Below, piece by piece: positions 41,346 to 54,719 of a DNA stretch of 64,000 nucleotides. Numbering within the stretch: the stretch's first letter is position 1; every line of letters starts with the position of its first letter. The translations under genes were made by a program, and so were the position numbers. The stretch comes from Plazaster borealis (taxonomy: Eukaryota > Echinodermata > Asteroidea > Forcipulatida > Labidiasteridae): assembly GCA_021014325.1 (NCBI GenBank), contig CM037467.1, forward strand, positions 10,317,273 to 10,381,272, in the 5' to 3' direction. The notes under the pieces are model-generated. The model made no database searches. It had not been told where the DNA came from and saw only the letters and a list, made by a program, of their open reading frames with translations.

Positions 41346-42020
41346 CCTACCAAGACAACTTGGCACTAAGCCCAACATGACTCTGCACAATTCCAATGTG
41401 AAGAACAGGTTTGTAATTTGTGTTTAATTTTACATTTAACAGGCTGGTTAAAGTGAATGAGGTGTGTTTAATATTGAAAACTTTGGTGTTCGATCCCCTA
41501 AGGCACCGCCCAGCAATGTGCACCCCCTCTGCCGAGATCGTTCCCTGGTAATGGTACATATAGTAAGCATCCCGTGAATTTATTTCGTCTAAATGCCCCA
41601 GTTGCTAAGAAATCGATAGATAACTGTGTCGAAAAAATTTGAATCGCCAATAGATTCAAATTTCTGGGATGACCTTTTGTCAATGGTGCGGCCGAAGATG
41701 CAGTAAGTATTCTGCTGTCACCTCGCTAAATGTGGATGGTTTCGACGTTCTGGATGAAAACACTGTGTGAGTTTTTTGCTGTTTTCTCATCAAGCAGACA
41801 CTGTATTCAGCTTAAACTTTCACAGGCGACTTATTTTGTATCTTTATTGACAATTTAGCCTATAAATCAGCATGACTTGACAAAAACCAACGACCCTTAA
41901 CCTTTTTCAGTCTTCCTCAGGAGTCAACATTTGACAAAAATGAAACAAAACAGGAAGATGTATAAAGGAAATGAAATGAACCAAAATGGCTAGAGATATT
42001 TCACTATGAGATATTTGTAA

Positions 42021-42669
42021 GGCCAAACAAAATAAATGTTCTGTTTCCGGTTACCCAACCTACCATAACTTTACTAAAATATTGTTCCATGGACAAAATG
42101 TCTGCCTTTGACCAACTTAACATGTTTTACACAAAACTGAAATAAAAACCACAAGACATCAAGTCAAATTTACCGATATCTCCGTGATTTGAGTCAACGA
42201 TTTTGCGATCTACGGCCGTCGCGTGATGTGCGTTGCATAGCGTAATCACAGAGCGCAATATACAGAGCACAAACTACAAATTGCATGCGCTTTTGCTTGA
42301 TCAGTAGATTGAGCTGCAAATTGTGCACAATTTTGTCAAATTCGTTGCGCAAATCCGTTGAATGCGCTCAACAGATGAAGGAACGTCAACAGAAGTTGTA
42401 AGTAGACGATTTAGACATCGTTTTAGCCAAAAAATTATCTTTTTTAGAAATAAAGAGGTCTTTCATAGATTTTGGAGCAGTTTTTTGTCACTCACTGTTG
42501 TTTTTTTAAAAATTAAATCAGGGAAGTATTGGGGAATTTTTTTACACTTGCCAAACATATCAGAATAAAAAAAAAACGTTTAAAAAAAAAAAAAAAAAAA
42601 AATCTCGACCTACCTACCCTATTTCAGGATGGCATGTAATCGGAAACAGAACATTTATTTTGTTTGGCC
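42021..42669. mobile_element. TIR element, 649 bp
   Basis: GGCCAAACAAAATAAATGTT plus CTGTTTCCGGTTA at the left is mirrored by TAATCGGAAACAGAACATTT plus ATTTTGTTTGGCC at the right, about 31 bp with one mismatch. The interior has an A-rich tract near 42560-42600 and no real ORF. Target duplication not clear. Confidence 0.8.
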
Positions 42670-43612
42670 CAACCAAAACTCTCTTTCTAATTCTACACAC
42701 AATGCGTTCCAGGAGCTGTCCTCAAGCTTGACCTTTTCCAGACACAAAAAGATCATTCTGTTTTTAAAAGCTGTATCTAATCTAGTTCATTGCATCGGTC
42801 AACAGAAATTTCACTAAAAGCCAAAAGCTTTCCTATATCACAATTCATGATCTTCAAGCAGGCGTTTTGGTTTTGGGGTTTTTTCACACACATTTCATGA
42901 AACTGTACTTCAATGCTGATTGATGTATTTATAACTTGTTTTTATCCTTACACCGATGTTGATGTAGGCCTTATTACACTACACACCACACTCATGATAG
43001 ACGGCATGATGATGTGGTGGCTGCCTATTGGTTGCTGCTCTTCAAGGCCGGGTCGAGTGCGAGTGACCTCTTTAGTCTGGGGGCCGGGCAATCGTTGGAA
43101 ATTTGTTGCATTTTGCACTACATGTACATGTACATGTATGTATACTGTGTGGATGAATGCACAGACAGTCAAACTTACAGGTCCACTCGCTATGTGATAC
43201 ATTTTTTGCAGTTGTTAATAATTTTGACTAGTTCTGTGCTCCAAAAATGATTTACGTATATTGAATAGAACAGTGTTTTTTGCTCCACTGCATGTGCATA
43301 CAAAGTGTACGTATGAACATTGCACATACGTACAGTTTCAAACAATTTCAAGTCTTCTAAATTACACTTTACACGTACATGTATGGAGCAGATTTACAAT
43401 GGACTGTGTGTTTTTTCTTGCTTAGAATCTGGCTCCAAAGATAAGGAAATTTCATCCCCAAAACAAAAAAGTTGCATCCCCTTAAGGTGATCCCTGTATC
43501 CCAGGCTGTATCATAAACTTGGGTGTGATCCAAGATTGTAGGTTGTCTAGTGGCTTCTGACTGGCACTTCCCCCGTAAAAATTGTTTTGGCAAAATAGAG
43601 CTACATGTTTAT

Positions 43613-43682
43613 AAATGTAGCTCAGTTGGTAGAGCGCGCCGCATGGTAATCCGGAGGGTGCAGGTTCAAATCTTGTTCTAGC
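43613..43682 (+). repeat. tRNA-like sequence
   Basis: TGTAGCTCAGTTGGTAGAGC (A box) and GTGCAGGTTCAAATCTTGTT (B box). The acceptor stem does not pair, so it is probably a SINE head or tRNA pseudogene. Confidence 0.55.
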
Positions 43683-44029
43683 CAATCTTTCTTTGTTCAC
43701 CAACAAATTTAACAGTTTCCATTCGGATTGAACATGGGGTGCACCTGGTTTTGCACTTCAGTTTTTTGTAAAGAAGCCTAACAGGCTAGCAGACTGGGCA
43801 TTTTACTTGCCCCCAGGTAGCCCATACATAATGTATCATTCTGATATAAACTGTAGAAATTGCCACCAGTTTATTGGTTAAATGATGTTACATGCACACA
43901 CTCAAAAATAAAGTACATGAACATGTATACATGCTTATACTAGCCCACTGCTCAGGTTTTACTAGACAGTGTGCACCGGGCTAGTGCTAAGAGAGCCCAG
44001 TGTACATAAAGCAATCAATGCACATTTTA

Positions 44030-44051
44030 CCCCCCCCCCCCCCCCCCCCCC
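44030..44051. repeat. Poly-C tract of about 21 bases
   Basis: An uninterrupted C run (G run on the minus strand). Shorter ones are at 3849, 15639, 40889 and 49837. Length may be unreliable in assembly. Confidence 0.85.
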
Positions 44052-44517
44052 GCAAAAAATATATATAAATACTGGACGTTGTATGTAATTACAATGGGGC
44101 ACTCAACGGCTGATATTTTTTAAATGGAATTTTTCATCACAGTCCCGTTGCTGAGTATGGCAGCTTCGCATGGCTCGATAAAGGCTGACCCCTGACCTCT
44201 GTTGGGGCCAATCAAAGGACAGGGATCTCGATCTGAATGAGAGTTAAAAACATTACTCATCCATCAGAGAAAAGAATTATTTTGGAACTCTGGCTTGCTG
44301 CCAGGGTTTACAAGAGGGCCAGATAAATTCCTCCGTAAAGAGTTCACAAACAGTTCAGGGGCTTTGGCAGAAGGTATGAGGTGTTGCAGAAAAACTGACA
44401 GTAATTTATTCACTTTTATTATCAATAGATTTGTTGTCTCAGGGAGACCAAGAGTTCAACCCCCCCCCAAAAAGTATCACTATGTGTACATTGTACGTGG
44501 CAGGTCTAGAATTACAC

Positions 44518-44660
44518 AGAGGCCATGACCTCTGTTGCCTCTGCTCTTGGCCTTGGTGCCCCTTCAAAAGTTTCCCATCGACTTAAAAGTTTTTCCAGTG
44601 GAAGTGTCCTTTGCAAAATGAAAATGGCCTTGCCCTCTCAAAGATGAAGTTCCAACCCCG
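44518..44660. repeat. Dispersed repeat, uninterrupted copy of 15040-15390
   Basis: GAGGCCATGACCTCTGTTGC, CTTGGCCTTGGTGCCCCTTC and GGCCTTGCCCTCTCAAAGAT are in the same order as at 15056-15375 but without the MITE. Confidence 0.7.
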
Positions 44661-46371
44661 AGGGTGACTTGATTGGATTGTTGTAGTTATGAAAGTGCTA
44701 TGTGTAGGTGAACAGCAACGATGCTGTCAGGGGTTATGAGAGCTAATTTTGTATGCGGAAGCTGAATGCATTTCTGGGCGTTGCCGAGAAACTGTATCAG
44801 ACCTTTGTTCACTGTTAATATTTCAATAGATTTGTTACCAGAGCTGATGTCAATGGAACTCAGTACAAATGTACAGGTGGAACGGTTGGATATATGTATG
44901 AAGATGTTCTTTACAAATCTAAGACGGTTGTTTGTTTTGGAAAAGCCAAAGGTTGCAATGGAAATCAACGATTAAAAATGTTTTTAACATAAAAATCTAT
45001 AGAAAGTAATAGTTAAATATATTGTAGTGTACATTAAAAGGATATTACTTTTATTTGAAAGTATATTAAACGAACTAAAACAAACTCTCTCAATTTAATT
45101 TCTTATGTTGGGAAAATCCTGTAAGCGGGGATTGCTTATGTGTTTGTGTCATCTGTGCCTTTACCATGTTTACAATGAATACAATGCATCCCAAAGAACA
45201 AAGGCTTTGTTGAAATACAATGCATTGCATGAATCCCCCTACAAACCCTACAAAGGGTCAAGTATGATAGTTTCATAATAACTTCCCTCCAAGCCGACCA
45301 CCATCCCCCCTCCCCCAAAAATAGATGAATATGCCTTCCTATCATGCCTATGCATTGTAAATAATTATAGGCTATGGGGATTACATAAAACTTAAAATAA
45401 AAAGTTTGAAATAAAATTAAATAAACAAATTAATAAATTAATAATAATAAACAAATTATAATTATAAATTTAAAAATAATAAAACAAAATACAAAAAATA
45501 AGAAATAAAAATAATTATGATTTTTTGTTTTAATGATAAAAATAAAAAATAAATATAATTATATTTAAAAAAACAATTACCAAATCTCATTAACTCGAAC
45601 TCACTACTGGGGTGATTTACTGGGATCTTTCCTCGATCTAACAATTTTAATCAAACACCATTATTTCCTCAATATCAAAACTGTTGCACTCTGATTATGG
45701 TGGTACATGTACATGTACATGTCTGATCTCATGTTATGTACACTGTACATCATAATCGGTTTACTGGCGCAGTCCTCAGTCCAACAGAATTAAACAAAAC
45801 ATGTTGTTGGAGTTTGATGGGTTAGGGACGGTTTTAATAAACAATAAATATTAACTAAAAAGCTGAGATCAGATTTGTATACAGAAGTCTGCATCAATCA
45901 TGACTCATAACAATAGCAGTTGAAGTACATTGTGTAATTGTTATTTAGCCAATTCTTCTTCTAAAAATAGGCCTACCTGTTCAGTGTAAATATAATCAAT
46001 TTTGTACGTAAGCGTGCATCACATTCTTCTTTCACCAAATAGCCAAATTGCGCAAGACAGTTTCCCGCCAAAACGTTCCGTCATCCACATTTCCCAGGAA
46101 CAATAAAACACATACATGTACAGTGTGCAAACTGTATACACTGTGAGCACGAACATGACGTTGCTATTAAATGCTGACACTATATGGACAGAACTGTCTG
46201 GCATTTAGCCAAAATGTTCTTTTTAAAAAAAAAATTAAAAAGTGGGGTTATCTCAAAAATGTTGTGCATTCTAGACAATACAGGACTGGTTAAGTTTATC
46301 AAGGTGGAAAACAAATGTTTTTTAGTTTTACTCTGAAAGCTGAATTACATACAAAGCTGTTAATAAATATA

Positions 46372-47716
46372 GACCGTAATTTTCGGATTATAAACCGCGG
46401 TTTATACGTTGATTTTGACCTTTTTTTGAACTCCTGCGGTTTATGCGCCGGGCGGCTTATATGCCGACATATTAATATTGTAGAAAAAAAAAAACAGCGT
46501 ACTGTACATTATTATTTTAAGAAAGATCGTTTGTAAAATATTCTAAAAACAAATACAAAACAGACAGGGAAAATCATACACCGCCAAACTCACTCTAATT
46601 GTTTTAAAAAAACATTTTATGCACCACCAACCTTGTCCGCCGTTACAAGGCCTTGCCTCAGTTTTATTCCTAAAGTCCCATGTTTTACTCCATAGTTTTT
46701 TAAGGAAATCTGTCTGTTCAACAAGACCGTTTTTTTGTCCATATTTATAAACACTTTGAACATCAAAATGATGTTAGTCCAGCGGCTTTTAAAAATAATT
46801 GTCATCCTCGGACCCATCATATAATCCGTAATGTCTCACAATATAGTGGGGTCGATCACAAGGCACGATCGTGAGTACGAGGTACGAGATAGCTGCAAAA
46901 GAAATATAGTCGGGTTGCCCTTCCACACAGAGAAAAATCACACGCTAAACGTCATTGCGAAATGGCTTACTTCTGGGTACCGGCTGCCATAGTAAATGCG
47001 TGCACAGACATCGTTCATAATAAACGCACGCCGGAGATGGGTGCATGCTTTTTAGAGCAGACTTTGATACGACTCGTGTGTGCTGCCGCTGCCAACTCAC
47101 ACAGCTTCAAGCGGCCCATGTAAGCAATAATCGCAGGTTTTGGAAAAGAAAATTGTTTTGATTGTTTGCAGGGAAATAAATACACACTATAATTAGGAGT
47201 TTACAATGAGTTTTTTCTTTATTTTTTCTTTTATTTCAAGGAAAATTTTATTAATTATAATATATAAATTTATGCCGGTCGGAGTTTGTTAACTTTTAAT
47301 TCGATCCCCGGTCATTTAAAGCTGGGGCCGGTCAGGACCGATCGGCGCCGACCGTGGTAACTACAACGTTGCAGTTGTCACAATAATGATACAAATAAAA
47401 AAGAAATATGCCCACTTGCTGTAGACCATCCTAATAGACCATTACAAAAACGATCAATGGTGTTAACTTTAATACATTTTGACTTTATTACGACGCAACT
47501 CGCACTTTGTGGCGACGTACAATGACTGATGTGCCGCCCGCCAGTCACTGCACATCGCCACAAAGGACCGCAAATACGCACGGCCTCTCTCCTGTGTGCA
47601 CTCGCGACTGCGGTTTATATGCCGGGCGGCTTATACGCTGACACCTAAATCTTATTTTTTATTTTTTGGGGCATTGCGGTTTATACGCCGGGCGGCTTAT
47701 AATCCGAAAATTACGG
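46372..47716. mobile_element. TIR transposon, 1345 bp, at a TA target
   Basis: The ends are GACCGTAATTTTCGGATTAT and ATAATCCGAAAATTACGG. TA stands on each side. Near both ends GCGGTTTAT and GCCGGGCGGCTTATA are repeated in opposite orientation. The empty site is visible in the paralogous copy near 52031-52042. No transposase frame is present, so it is non-autonomous. The TIR sequence resembles a type widespread in animal genomes; the superfamily is not assigned here. Confidence 0.88.
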
Positions 47717-47836
47717 TACCAACCCAAAGACGTACATGTACAGTGTATTTCCCTTTGAAATACACAGGCCGTACATATCCAGTAAAAGTCCATACATTAG
47801 CTTTTTAAGACCTCCAAAAACCACCACACATAGTTT

Positions 47837-48370
47837 ATAGACTGTGCAAGTCTCGCGCATATATCAACAAGGAGAAAAAAACTAGAACAAAGACTATACT
47901 TTTCTATGAAATCAAATCTTCTTTCAAAATTATATTTGTTCTCGAAAATAAAAATACCCATAGCAAGTTGTTAAACATGTCATTGTTCAAATTAACATTG
48001 AAACAAAATTAAAACTTGGCACAAGAATGCTTATTAAATAGAAACCCCATTTGCCAATCACGCCCGAATGTGTGCGTCTATCCCATAGGTTTAATGACAA
48101 CATGCCCGTCAGTTGGGCAGCATTCTTCTTTTTACAAGTAACCGGAAACAGAGGTGAAGTCTTATTCTCAGGTTTTCTTTGTTATTTTGTTGATTTGGTT
48201 TTACTTTTATATTGTTTATCACTTAGTATTACATTCCCAACATCATATGGCCATAAACTACGTTAAACTAAAATATATGGACTTGACTAAACAAAATCCT
48301 GCCATCGTAAAACTCCATTGGTTGGGACCACCAATACTCCCGGAAGTTTGAACATATTGCACAGTCTATT
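47837..48370. mobile_element. Family F element, uninterrupted
   Basis: The left end ATAGACTGTGCAAGTC is mirrored by TTGCACAGTCTAT at the right. Copies: 52157-52568 (cut off by the duplication junction) and 24702-25520 (split by a MITE). Confidence 0.75.
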
Positions 48371-48429
48371 TTGATTGCAAGAAATATTCCTCTATTTACG
48401 TGCACAAAACCGTGACTTTACATGTAGGG

Positions 48430-49010
48430 CCCACACACACAAAAAGGGGCCATTCCATGTGACGGACGTTACATTTACACAGAAAATAGCAAACAATTTG
48501 TCTTGCAGATTTTTAAACAAGGTTTGCTGAGAAAGATATTTAGTTCAGTTTGATAGAATAACAAGCCACTAGTAATAAAGCATGGTATGCAAGATCTTGA
48601 TTTTATGTCAACCGGCCTTTTTTAAACTTCAACAACTTTTTGTGACAGACGTTACATTTGAAGGACAAGCACTTTTGACTCTTGACATTTAGTTCAAAAT
48701 CCCTGTGATTTGTACATAATTTGTGAACAATCCTACCACTTCCATGAGGGTATGAGGGTCCGAGGTAGTCAGTAAAAAGTGTTAAACTTTAAACATCACA
48801 TGGTCTTAGAAGAAACCTGCCATTTAAGCCTGTGGCGGACATTACACTTTCCGTGACGGACGTTTCACTCTGTGAAATATCAATGTATGTAATACACTGC
48901 CAATGGAAAATTAAGTTGGAGTTGTTGAGATTTGTCTTGGTTTATAAAACTCACCTACTATCAAATTGGAGATAAACAAGATAAAAATCTGAAATTTTTA
49001 CCTATGAATC
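48430..49010. other. Unassigned segment with recurring GACGGACGTTACA motif
   Basis: GTGACGGACGTTACATTTAC, GTGACAGACGTTACATTTG, GTGGCGGACATTACACTTTC and GTGACGGACGTTTCAC occur within about 420 bp. No ORF. It lies in the part of copy 1 absent from copy 2. Confidence 0.4.
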
Positions 49011-49984
49011 TCCTCCATCCCCATCCCCCCCCCAATCAACAGCTGCAGTGCTTCTCACCAAACAGCATTCTCCCTTAACAGTGGTCCGTTCGACAAATGC
49101 CAGTAAAAACAGCCGAGGACCAGTCAAAAATCTCTCCAAGTGGTCCGGCTGGCTAGTTCAATGTTGAAAAGCATCCCTACTTTTATGTCAGTTGATAGAC
49201 TAGAGAAAAAGCTTGGGGACTGGTGAAATGACAAGCTAACTGGTCCTGCTGGCTAGTCACTGAAAAGGTTTAGGGCAAACCCTGCCAGTGTAAGTTTTTA
49301 TGGTAATTACATGTCATTTTTGGAGTGCTTACCAAAGTATGACCCAACTTTTAAATCATTTAGAGCAATACTCCTGGACCAAATTGTTAGCGAGTTTTCA
49401 ACCATGGAGGAAAGTAGCAGATCATGTTTTAACTGAGAAGGTACTTGCATTACTCTAAAGAATAATAAATTTCGAAAGTTGGTTTCTACATTTCTTTTTG
49501 AGTAGTAAAACAATCAGCCCCTAGGAATTCCTGGAAACTTGTCCTGGTCAGGAAGCATTGTACAGTCTGGGTTATTTATAGATCTGACTAATGTGTTTAA
49601 TGTGACGTACATTGTAGTATTGTACGTAGTCGATTTTTCCTGCAACAAGGTTTTGTGGGTTTTTTTGTGGTTTTTTTCTCACAACTTTGACCGATTGAGT
49701 CTGAATTTTCACAGGTTTGTTATTTTTATGCATGTGTTGGGATACACCAAGTGAGGATACTGGTCTTTGACAATTACCAAAAGTGACCCGTGCCTTTGAC
49801 CTATTCAGTGGTCTGTGAGTAGGCTGAATCTCAACCCCCCCCCCCCAGCAAAATAAACCAACCCAAAACAACTTTGAACGCAATTATGAGTTTTTATACT
49901 AAACGAACATTGTAGGCTTAGGTTTGCTGTCCATGCAATAACCCTAACCATCACCAAATCCTCAAAATCCAACTGCATGGTTTG

Positions 49985-50330
49985 TTTGATTCTGTTGGAC
50001 TGAGGACTGCACTAGTAAACTGATCAAGCTTTATATGGGATTGGGCATTAACTCCATAATCAACGAGTCCACAAGTTTGAGCGTTGAGTTACCGTATGGT
50101 GTTGGACTGAGGACTGCAGTAGTAAACTGATCACATGGGATCAGGCATCCCACCATAATCAGAGTCCAACAGTTTGAGTGTTGAGTTACTGTAAGGTGTT
50201 GTACTGAAGACTGCAACAGTAAACTAATCACGCTTTACATGGGATCGGGCATTAACTCCATAATCAACGAGTCCACCAGTTTGAGTGTTGAGTTATCATA
50301 TTATGGTGTTGGACTTTGTTTCAAAGAGTG
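49985..50330. repeat. Tandem repeat, about 100-bp unit, three copies
   Basis: GTTGGACTGAGGACTGCA, GTAAACTGATCA, GGGCATTAACTCCATAATCA and GTTTGAGTGTTGAGTTA recur about every 100 bp. The same GACTGAGGACTGC motif occurs inverted near 45769 and 51439. Confidence 0.8.
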
Positions 50331-51416
50331 AGGCGGAAGGATTTGAGTCAATCACAGGGAATGGCGTGTAGAGCCTCGACTTCATGCTTCAATTGTATTG
50401 TATAAGCATCTGTTTGGATGAAAGTGTCAACCATGACAAAACAGAGTTACTGCTCTCCCCAAGTCGAGGCTGAACACACACATGGCTGACGGTGCAAAGA
50501 GCGAATAGTCAATACACTCAGTGTATTCACCCATAACATCAACCAAGTAAATCAAGACTTCTCTTTGTTCTCCCATTGTTTTTACTCAATTTTGTTTAGC
50601 ACCATCCCCAAATTGGTTTTGTAGTTAAGCGAAGCGAGGACGTCCTCCCTCAATCGAAACACCCCGATCCCTTTTGTGAAAAACCTTGGTCCAAAAAAAA
50701 AGATATGGACACACTCACACAGTCTTTTGCACACACAGTTGCGAGGACTTGCAATTGTTGTTCTATACATGTAGTATTATTCCCTTTTCTAAAGAATTCC
50801 CCTGTGGGGACCCAGTTGAACAAAGAAAAAAACATTGTGGGGACCTTTGTTCAATTTGTGTAAAAGTCCCCAACACAGTGTGTAAACTGTGCCTACCCAT
50901 GATACCTCACACAAAATACAGAAACACGATACAAAATAACAGCTTAGCATAAAATTACGCAACATGCCATTTTGGACTGCTGCCAAGTTTTGACACTACC
51001 TTCCCGCCAAAATCTGTAACCTTTTGTCACGACCAAAATTAAAAAGGAGTGGCACTTGAGTTGAAATCAAGAAGAGCCAACAATTTAAAATTACATCAAT
51101 GGGCATTGTACAAGATGACAATAGGGAAAAAGTTTCCATAATAAATTTGTTCATCACAACATGGAAAGTTCAAAGATTGGTTTATTTTCAGGAAACCTTC
51201 TGCAGAATCAGGGAGAGTTAGCAGCTCTGATACGTACATTGTATGTAAACTCTTAAACTGCAATTTGTTTTGGGTTGTTGTTGTTTGTTTGGTTCTTTGT
51301 TTGTTTGTTGTAGTCTAGTTGTTTCGGGGTTTGTTTTTGTTTTGCCTGGGGTGACACTCAGACCACTCACAGACGACTGAATTGTTGCTTAACAAAGACT
51401 TACACATCAAGCATAT

Positions 51417-53718
51417 ACATCATAATCGGTTTACTGGCGCAGTCCTTAGTCCAACAGAATTAAACAAAACATGTTGTTGGAGTTTGATGGGTTAGGGACG
51501 GTTTTAATAAACAATAAATATTAACTAAAAAGCTGAGATCAGATTTGTATACAGAAGTCTGCCTCAATCATGACTCATAACAATAGCAGTTGAAGTACAT
51601 TGTGTAATTGTTATTTAGCCAAAACAATTTCTAAAAATAGGCCTACCTGTTCAGTCTAAATATAATCAATTATGCACATTGTTCGTGCATCCCATATTCT
51701 CCTTTCACCAAGTAGCCAAAATGCGCAAGACAGTTTCCCGCCAAAATGTTCATCCACATTTCCTAGAAACAATAAAACACATACAGTGTGCAAACTGTAT
51801 ACACTGTGTGCTCGAACATGACATTGCTATTAAATGCCGCCACACTTATATGGACAGAACTGTCTGGCATTTAGACAAAATGTTCTTTTTAAAAAAAAAT
51901 TAAAAAGTGGGGTTATCTCAAAAATGTTGTGCATTCTAGACAATACAGGACTGGTTAAGTTTATCAAGGTGGAAAACAAATGTTTTTTAGTTTTACTCTG
52001 AAAGCTGAATTACATACAAAGCTGATAATAAATATATACCAACCCTCCAATGACGTACATGTACAGTGTATTTCCCTTTGAAATACACAGGCTGTACATA
52101 CATAATATCCAGTAAAAGTCCATACATTAGCATTTTAAGACCTCCAAAAACCACCACACATAGTTTATAGACTGTGCAAGTCTCGCGCATATATCAACAA
52201 GGAGAAAAAAACTAGAACAAAGACTATACTTTTCTATGAAATCAAATCTTCTTTCAAAATTATATTTGTTCTCGAAAATAAAAATACCCATAGCAAGTTG
52301 TTAAACATGTCATTGTTCAAATTAACATTGAAACAAAATTAAAACTTGGCACAAGAATGCTTATTAAATAGAAACCCCATTTGCCAATCACGCCCGAATG
52401 TGTGCGTCTATCCCATAGGTTTAATGACAACATGCCCGTTAGTTGGGCAGCATTCTTCTTTTTACAAGTAACCGGAAACAGAGGTCAAGTCTTATTCTCA
52501 GGTTTTCTTTGTTATTTTGTTGATTTGGTTTTACTTTTATATTGTTTATCACTTAGTATTACATTCCCGGGCATTAACTCCATATACAACGAGTCCACCA
52601 GTTTGAGTGTTGAGTTAATCATATTATGGTGTTGGACTTTGTTTCAAAGAGAGAGGCGGAAGGATTCGAGTCAATCACAGGGAATGGCGTGTAGAGCCTC
52701 GACTTCATGTTTCAATTGTATTGTATTTATGCATCTGTTTGGATGAAAGTGTCAACCATGACAAAACAGAGTTACTGCTCTCCCCAAGTCGAGGCTGTAC
52801 AAGCACATGGCTGACGGTGCAAAGAGCGAATACACTCAGTGTGTTCACCCATAACATCAACCAAGTAAATCAAGACTTCTCTTTGTTCTCCCATTGTTTT
52901 TACTCAATTTTGTTTAGCGCCATCCCTAAATTGGTTTTGTAGTGTACAGAAGCGAAGCGAGGACGTCCTCGCACAATCGAAACACCCCGATCCCTTTTGT
53001 GAAAAACCTTGGTGCTAAAACAGATAGACGCACTCACACAGTCTTTTGCACACACACATGGCGAGGACTTGCAATTGTTATTCCCTTTTCTAAAGAATTC
53101 CCCTGTGGGGACCCAGTTGAACAAAGAAAAAAACATTGTGGGGGCCTTTGTTCAATTTGTGTAAAAGTCCCCAAAACAGTGTGTTAACTGTGCCTATACC
53201 CATGATAACTCACACAAAATACAGACACATGATACAAAATAACAACTTAGCATAAAATTACGCAAGATGCCATTCTGGAATGCTGCCAAGTTTTGTCACC
53301 ACCTTCCCGCCAAAATCTGTAACCTTTTGTCAGGACCAAAATTAAAAAGGAGTGGCACTTGAGTTGAAATCAAGAGCCAACAATTTAAAATTACATCAAT
53401 GGGCATTGTACAAGATGACCAATAACAATAGGGAAAAAGTTTCCATAACCAGGGAGATTTTCAAATTTGTTCATCACAACATGGAAAGATCAAAGATTGG
53501 TTTATTTTCAGGAAACCTTCTGCAGAATCAGGGAGAGTTGGCAGCTCTGATGTACACATGTACATTGTATGTAAACTCTTACACTGCAATTTGTTTTGAG
53601 TTGTTGTTGTTTGTTTGGTTCTTTGTTTGTTTGTTGTAGTCTAGTTGTTTTGGGGTTTGTTTTTGTTTTGCTTGGGGTGACCCTCAGACCACTCACTAAC
53701 AAAGACTTACACATCAAG
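51417..53718. repeat. Tandem segmental duplication, copy 2
   Basis: Collinear with 45747-51413 but shorter (about 2.3 kb against 5.7 kb). The junction ACATTCCCGGGCATTAACTC at 52561 joins positions equivalent to 48238 and 50246 of copy 1. The TA site of the 46372 transposon is empty here. Confidence 0.9.
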
Positions 53719-54719
53719 CGTATTCCCTGTGATAAAGGCAATGTGTGTCATAAACACTTAGTCAGTACATGTACATCTACATGTAGGCCTATAAATAACT
53801 CAGACTGCAAAAATACATAGTTTACAAAATGTCAGGGTAGTCTGGAACCAGGAGGAAGTCAGTTGAATAATCAGAGCTCGAAATTTACACTTGACAACAG
53901 GCCAGAGGCCAGTGATTTTAGCTTCGGGCCAGTAAACTCAAGACTGGACAAGTCCAATGGTCTCGTTCAATCGTTGAATAAATCTCTTTCAATTCTGTAG
54001 AGTATTGAAGAATTCTTACCCACAAAATAAGTGAGATAAATCTTCTCTTACTGCTTGTTCAAATTAGAACAGTTCAAGTGTTAAACTGTGTATTTTTTTA
54101 ATATTTTGTTTGCTTGTTTAAATTCTGGTCTTGTGAAAACAATACTGGTCCAGTAAACCTTTTGACTACATGTCCTGCAGTCTTGTGGATTTTCACCCAA
54201 AATTCGAGCCCTGATAGTTATAAGTAAACTTACACTACTGTACATTAAAAAAAAAACATGTTCAGCGTCCTGCCTTTTTGAAAAAAAGGAAGGAGGTTTT
54301 TTGGTTTTTTTTTTAAATTGCCGCCCGACACATTTTTCAAGACAACTGGGTCGGGCTATTTTTCAAGAGGGTTGCCAGCTTTTTTTCAAAATGGCCGCCA
54401 CTTAGATTCAGGAAATTACATATTGGCTTCTTATGGGCAAGATGCAACAGAAAATGAGACCAAAATATTGAGATCATTAACATTTACTGGGGGGGGTTTC
54501 CGTCAAAAAAACCCACAAAAAACAGGCGGCAGGGACGTTCAACATGACTTTTTTGTTAGTTCACCTAATAGATGACAAGGAAACTGTTTCTAAGAATTCA
54601 CAGAGGCTGATGTTTTTATTAGCGAACAATTTGTTTTTTCTCTCTTGATTAACAATAATTCCTTCTCAGTTTATCCGAGTTATTTTCCCCATGGTTGAAA
54701 AAGAAAAAGCACTTTAACA

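Larger units (their letters stand above)
45747..51413. repeat. Tandem segmental duplication, copy 1
   Basis: It matches 51417-53718 in three collinear blocks: 45747-46371, 47717-48238 and 50246-51413. It contains two segments absent from copy 2: the TIR element 46372-47716 and 48239-50245. It ends ACTTACACATCAAGC and copy 2 begins immediately. Confidence 0.9.

Noticed and set aside
16985..43682. Functional tRNA genes at 16985, 31618 and 43613
   Set aside because: A and B boxes are good but acceptor or anticodon stems do not pair, and related copies are dispersed, as expected for SINE heads.
1420..53700. Bacterial, viral or plasmid origin
   Set aside because: Spliced genes, SINEs, MITEs and telomere-type repeats show a eukaryotic chromosome; no viral genes were seen.
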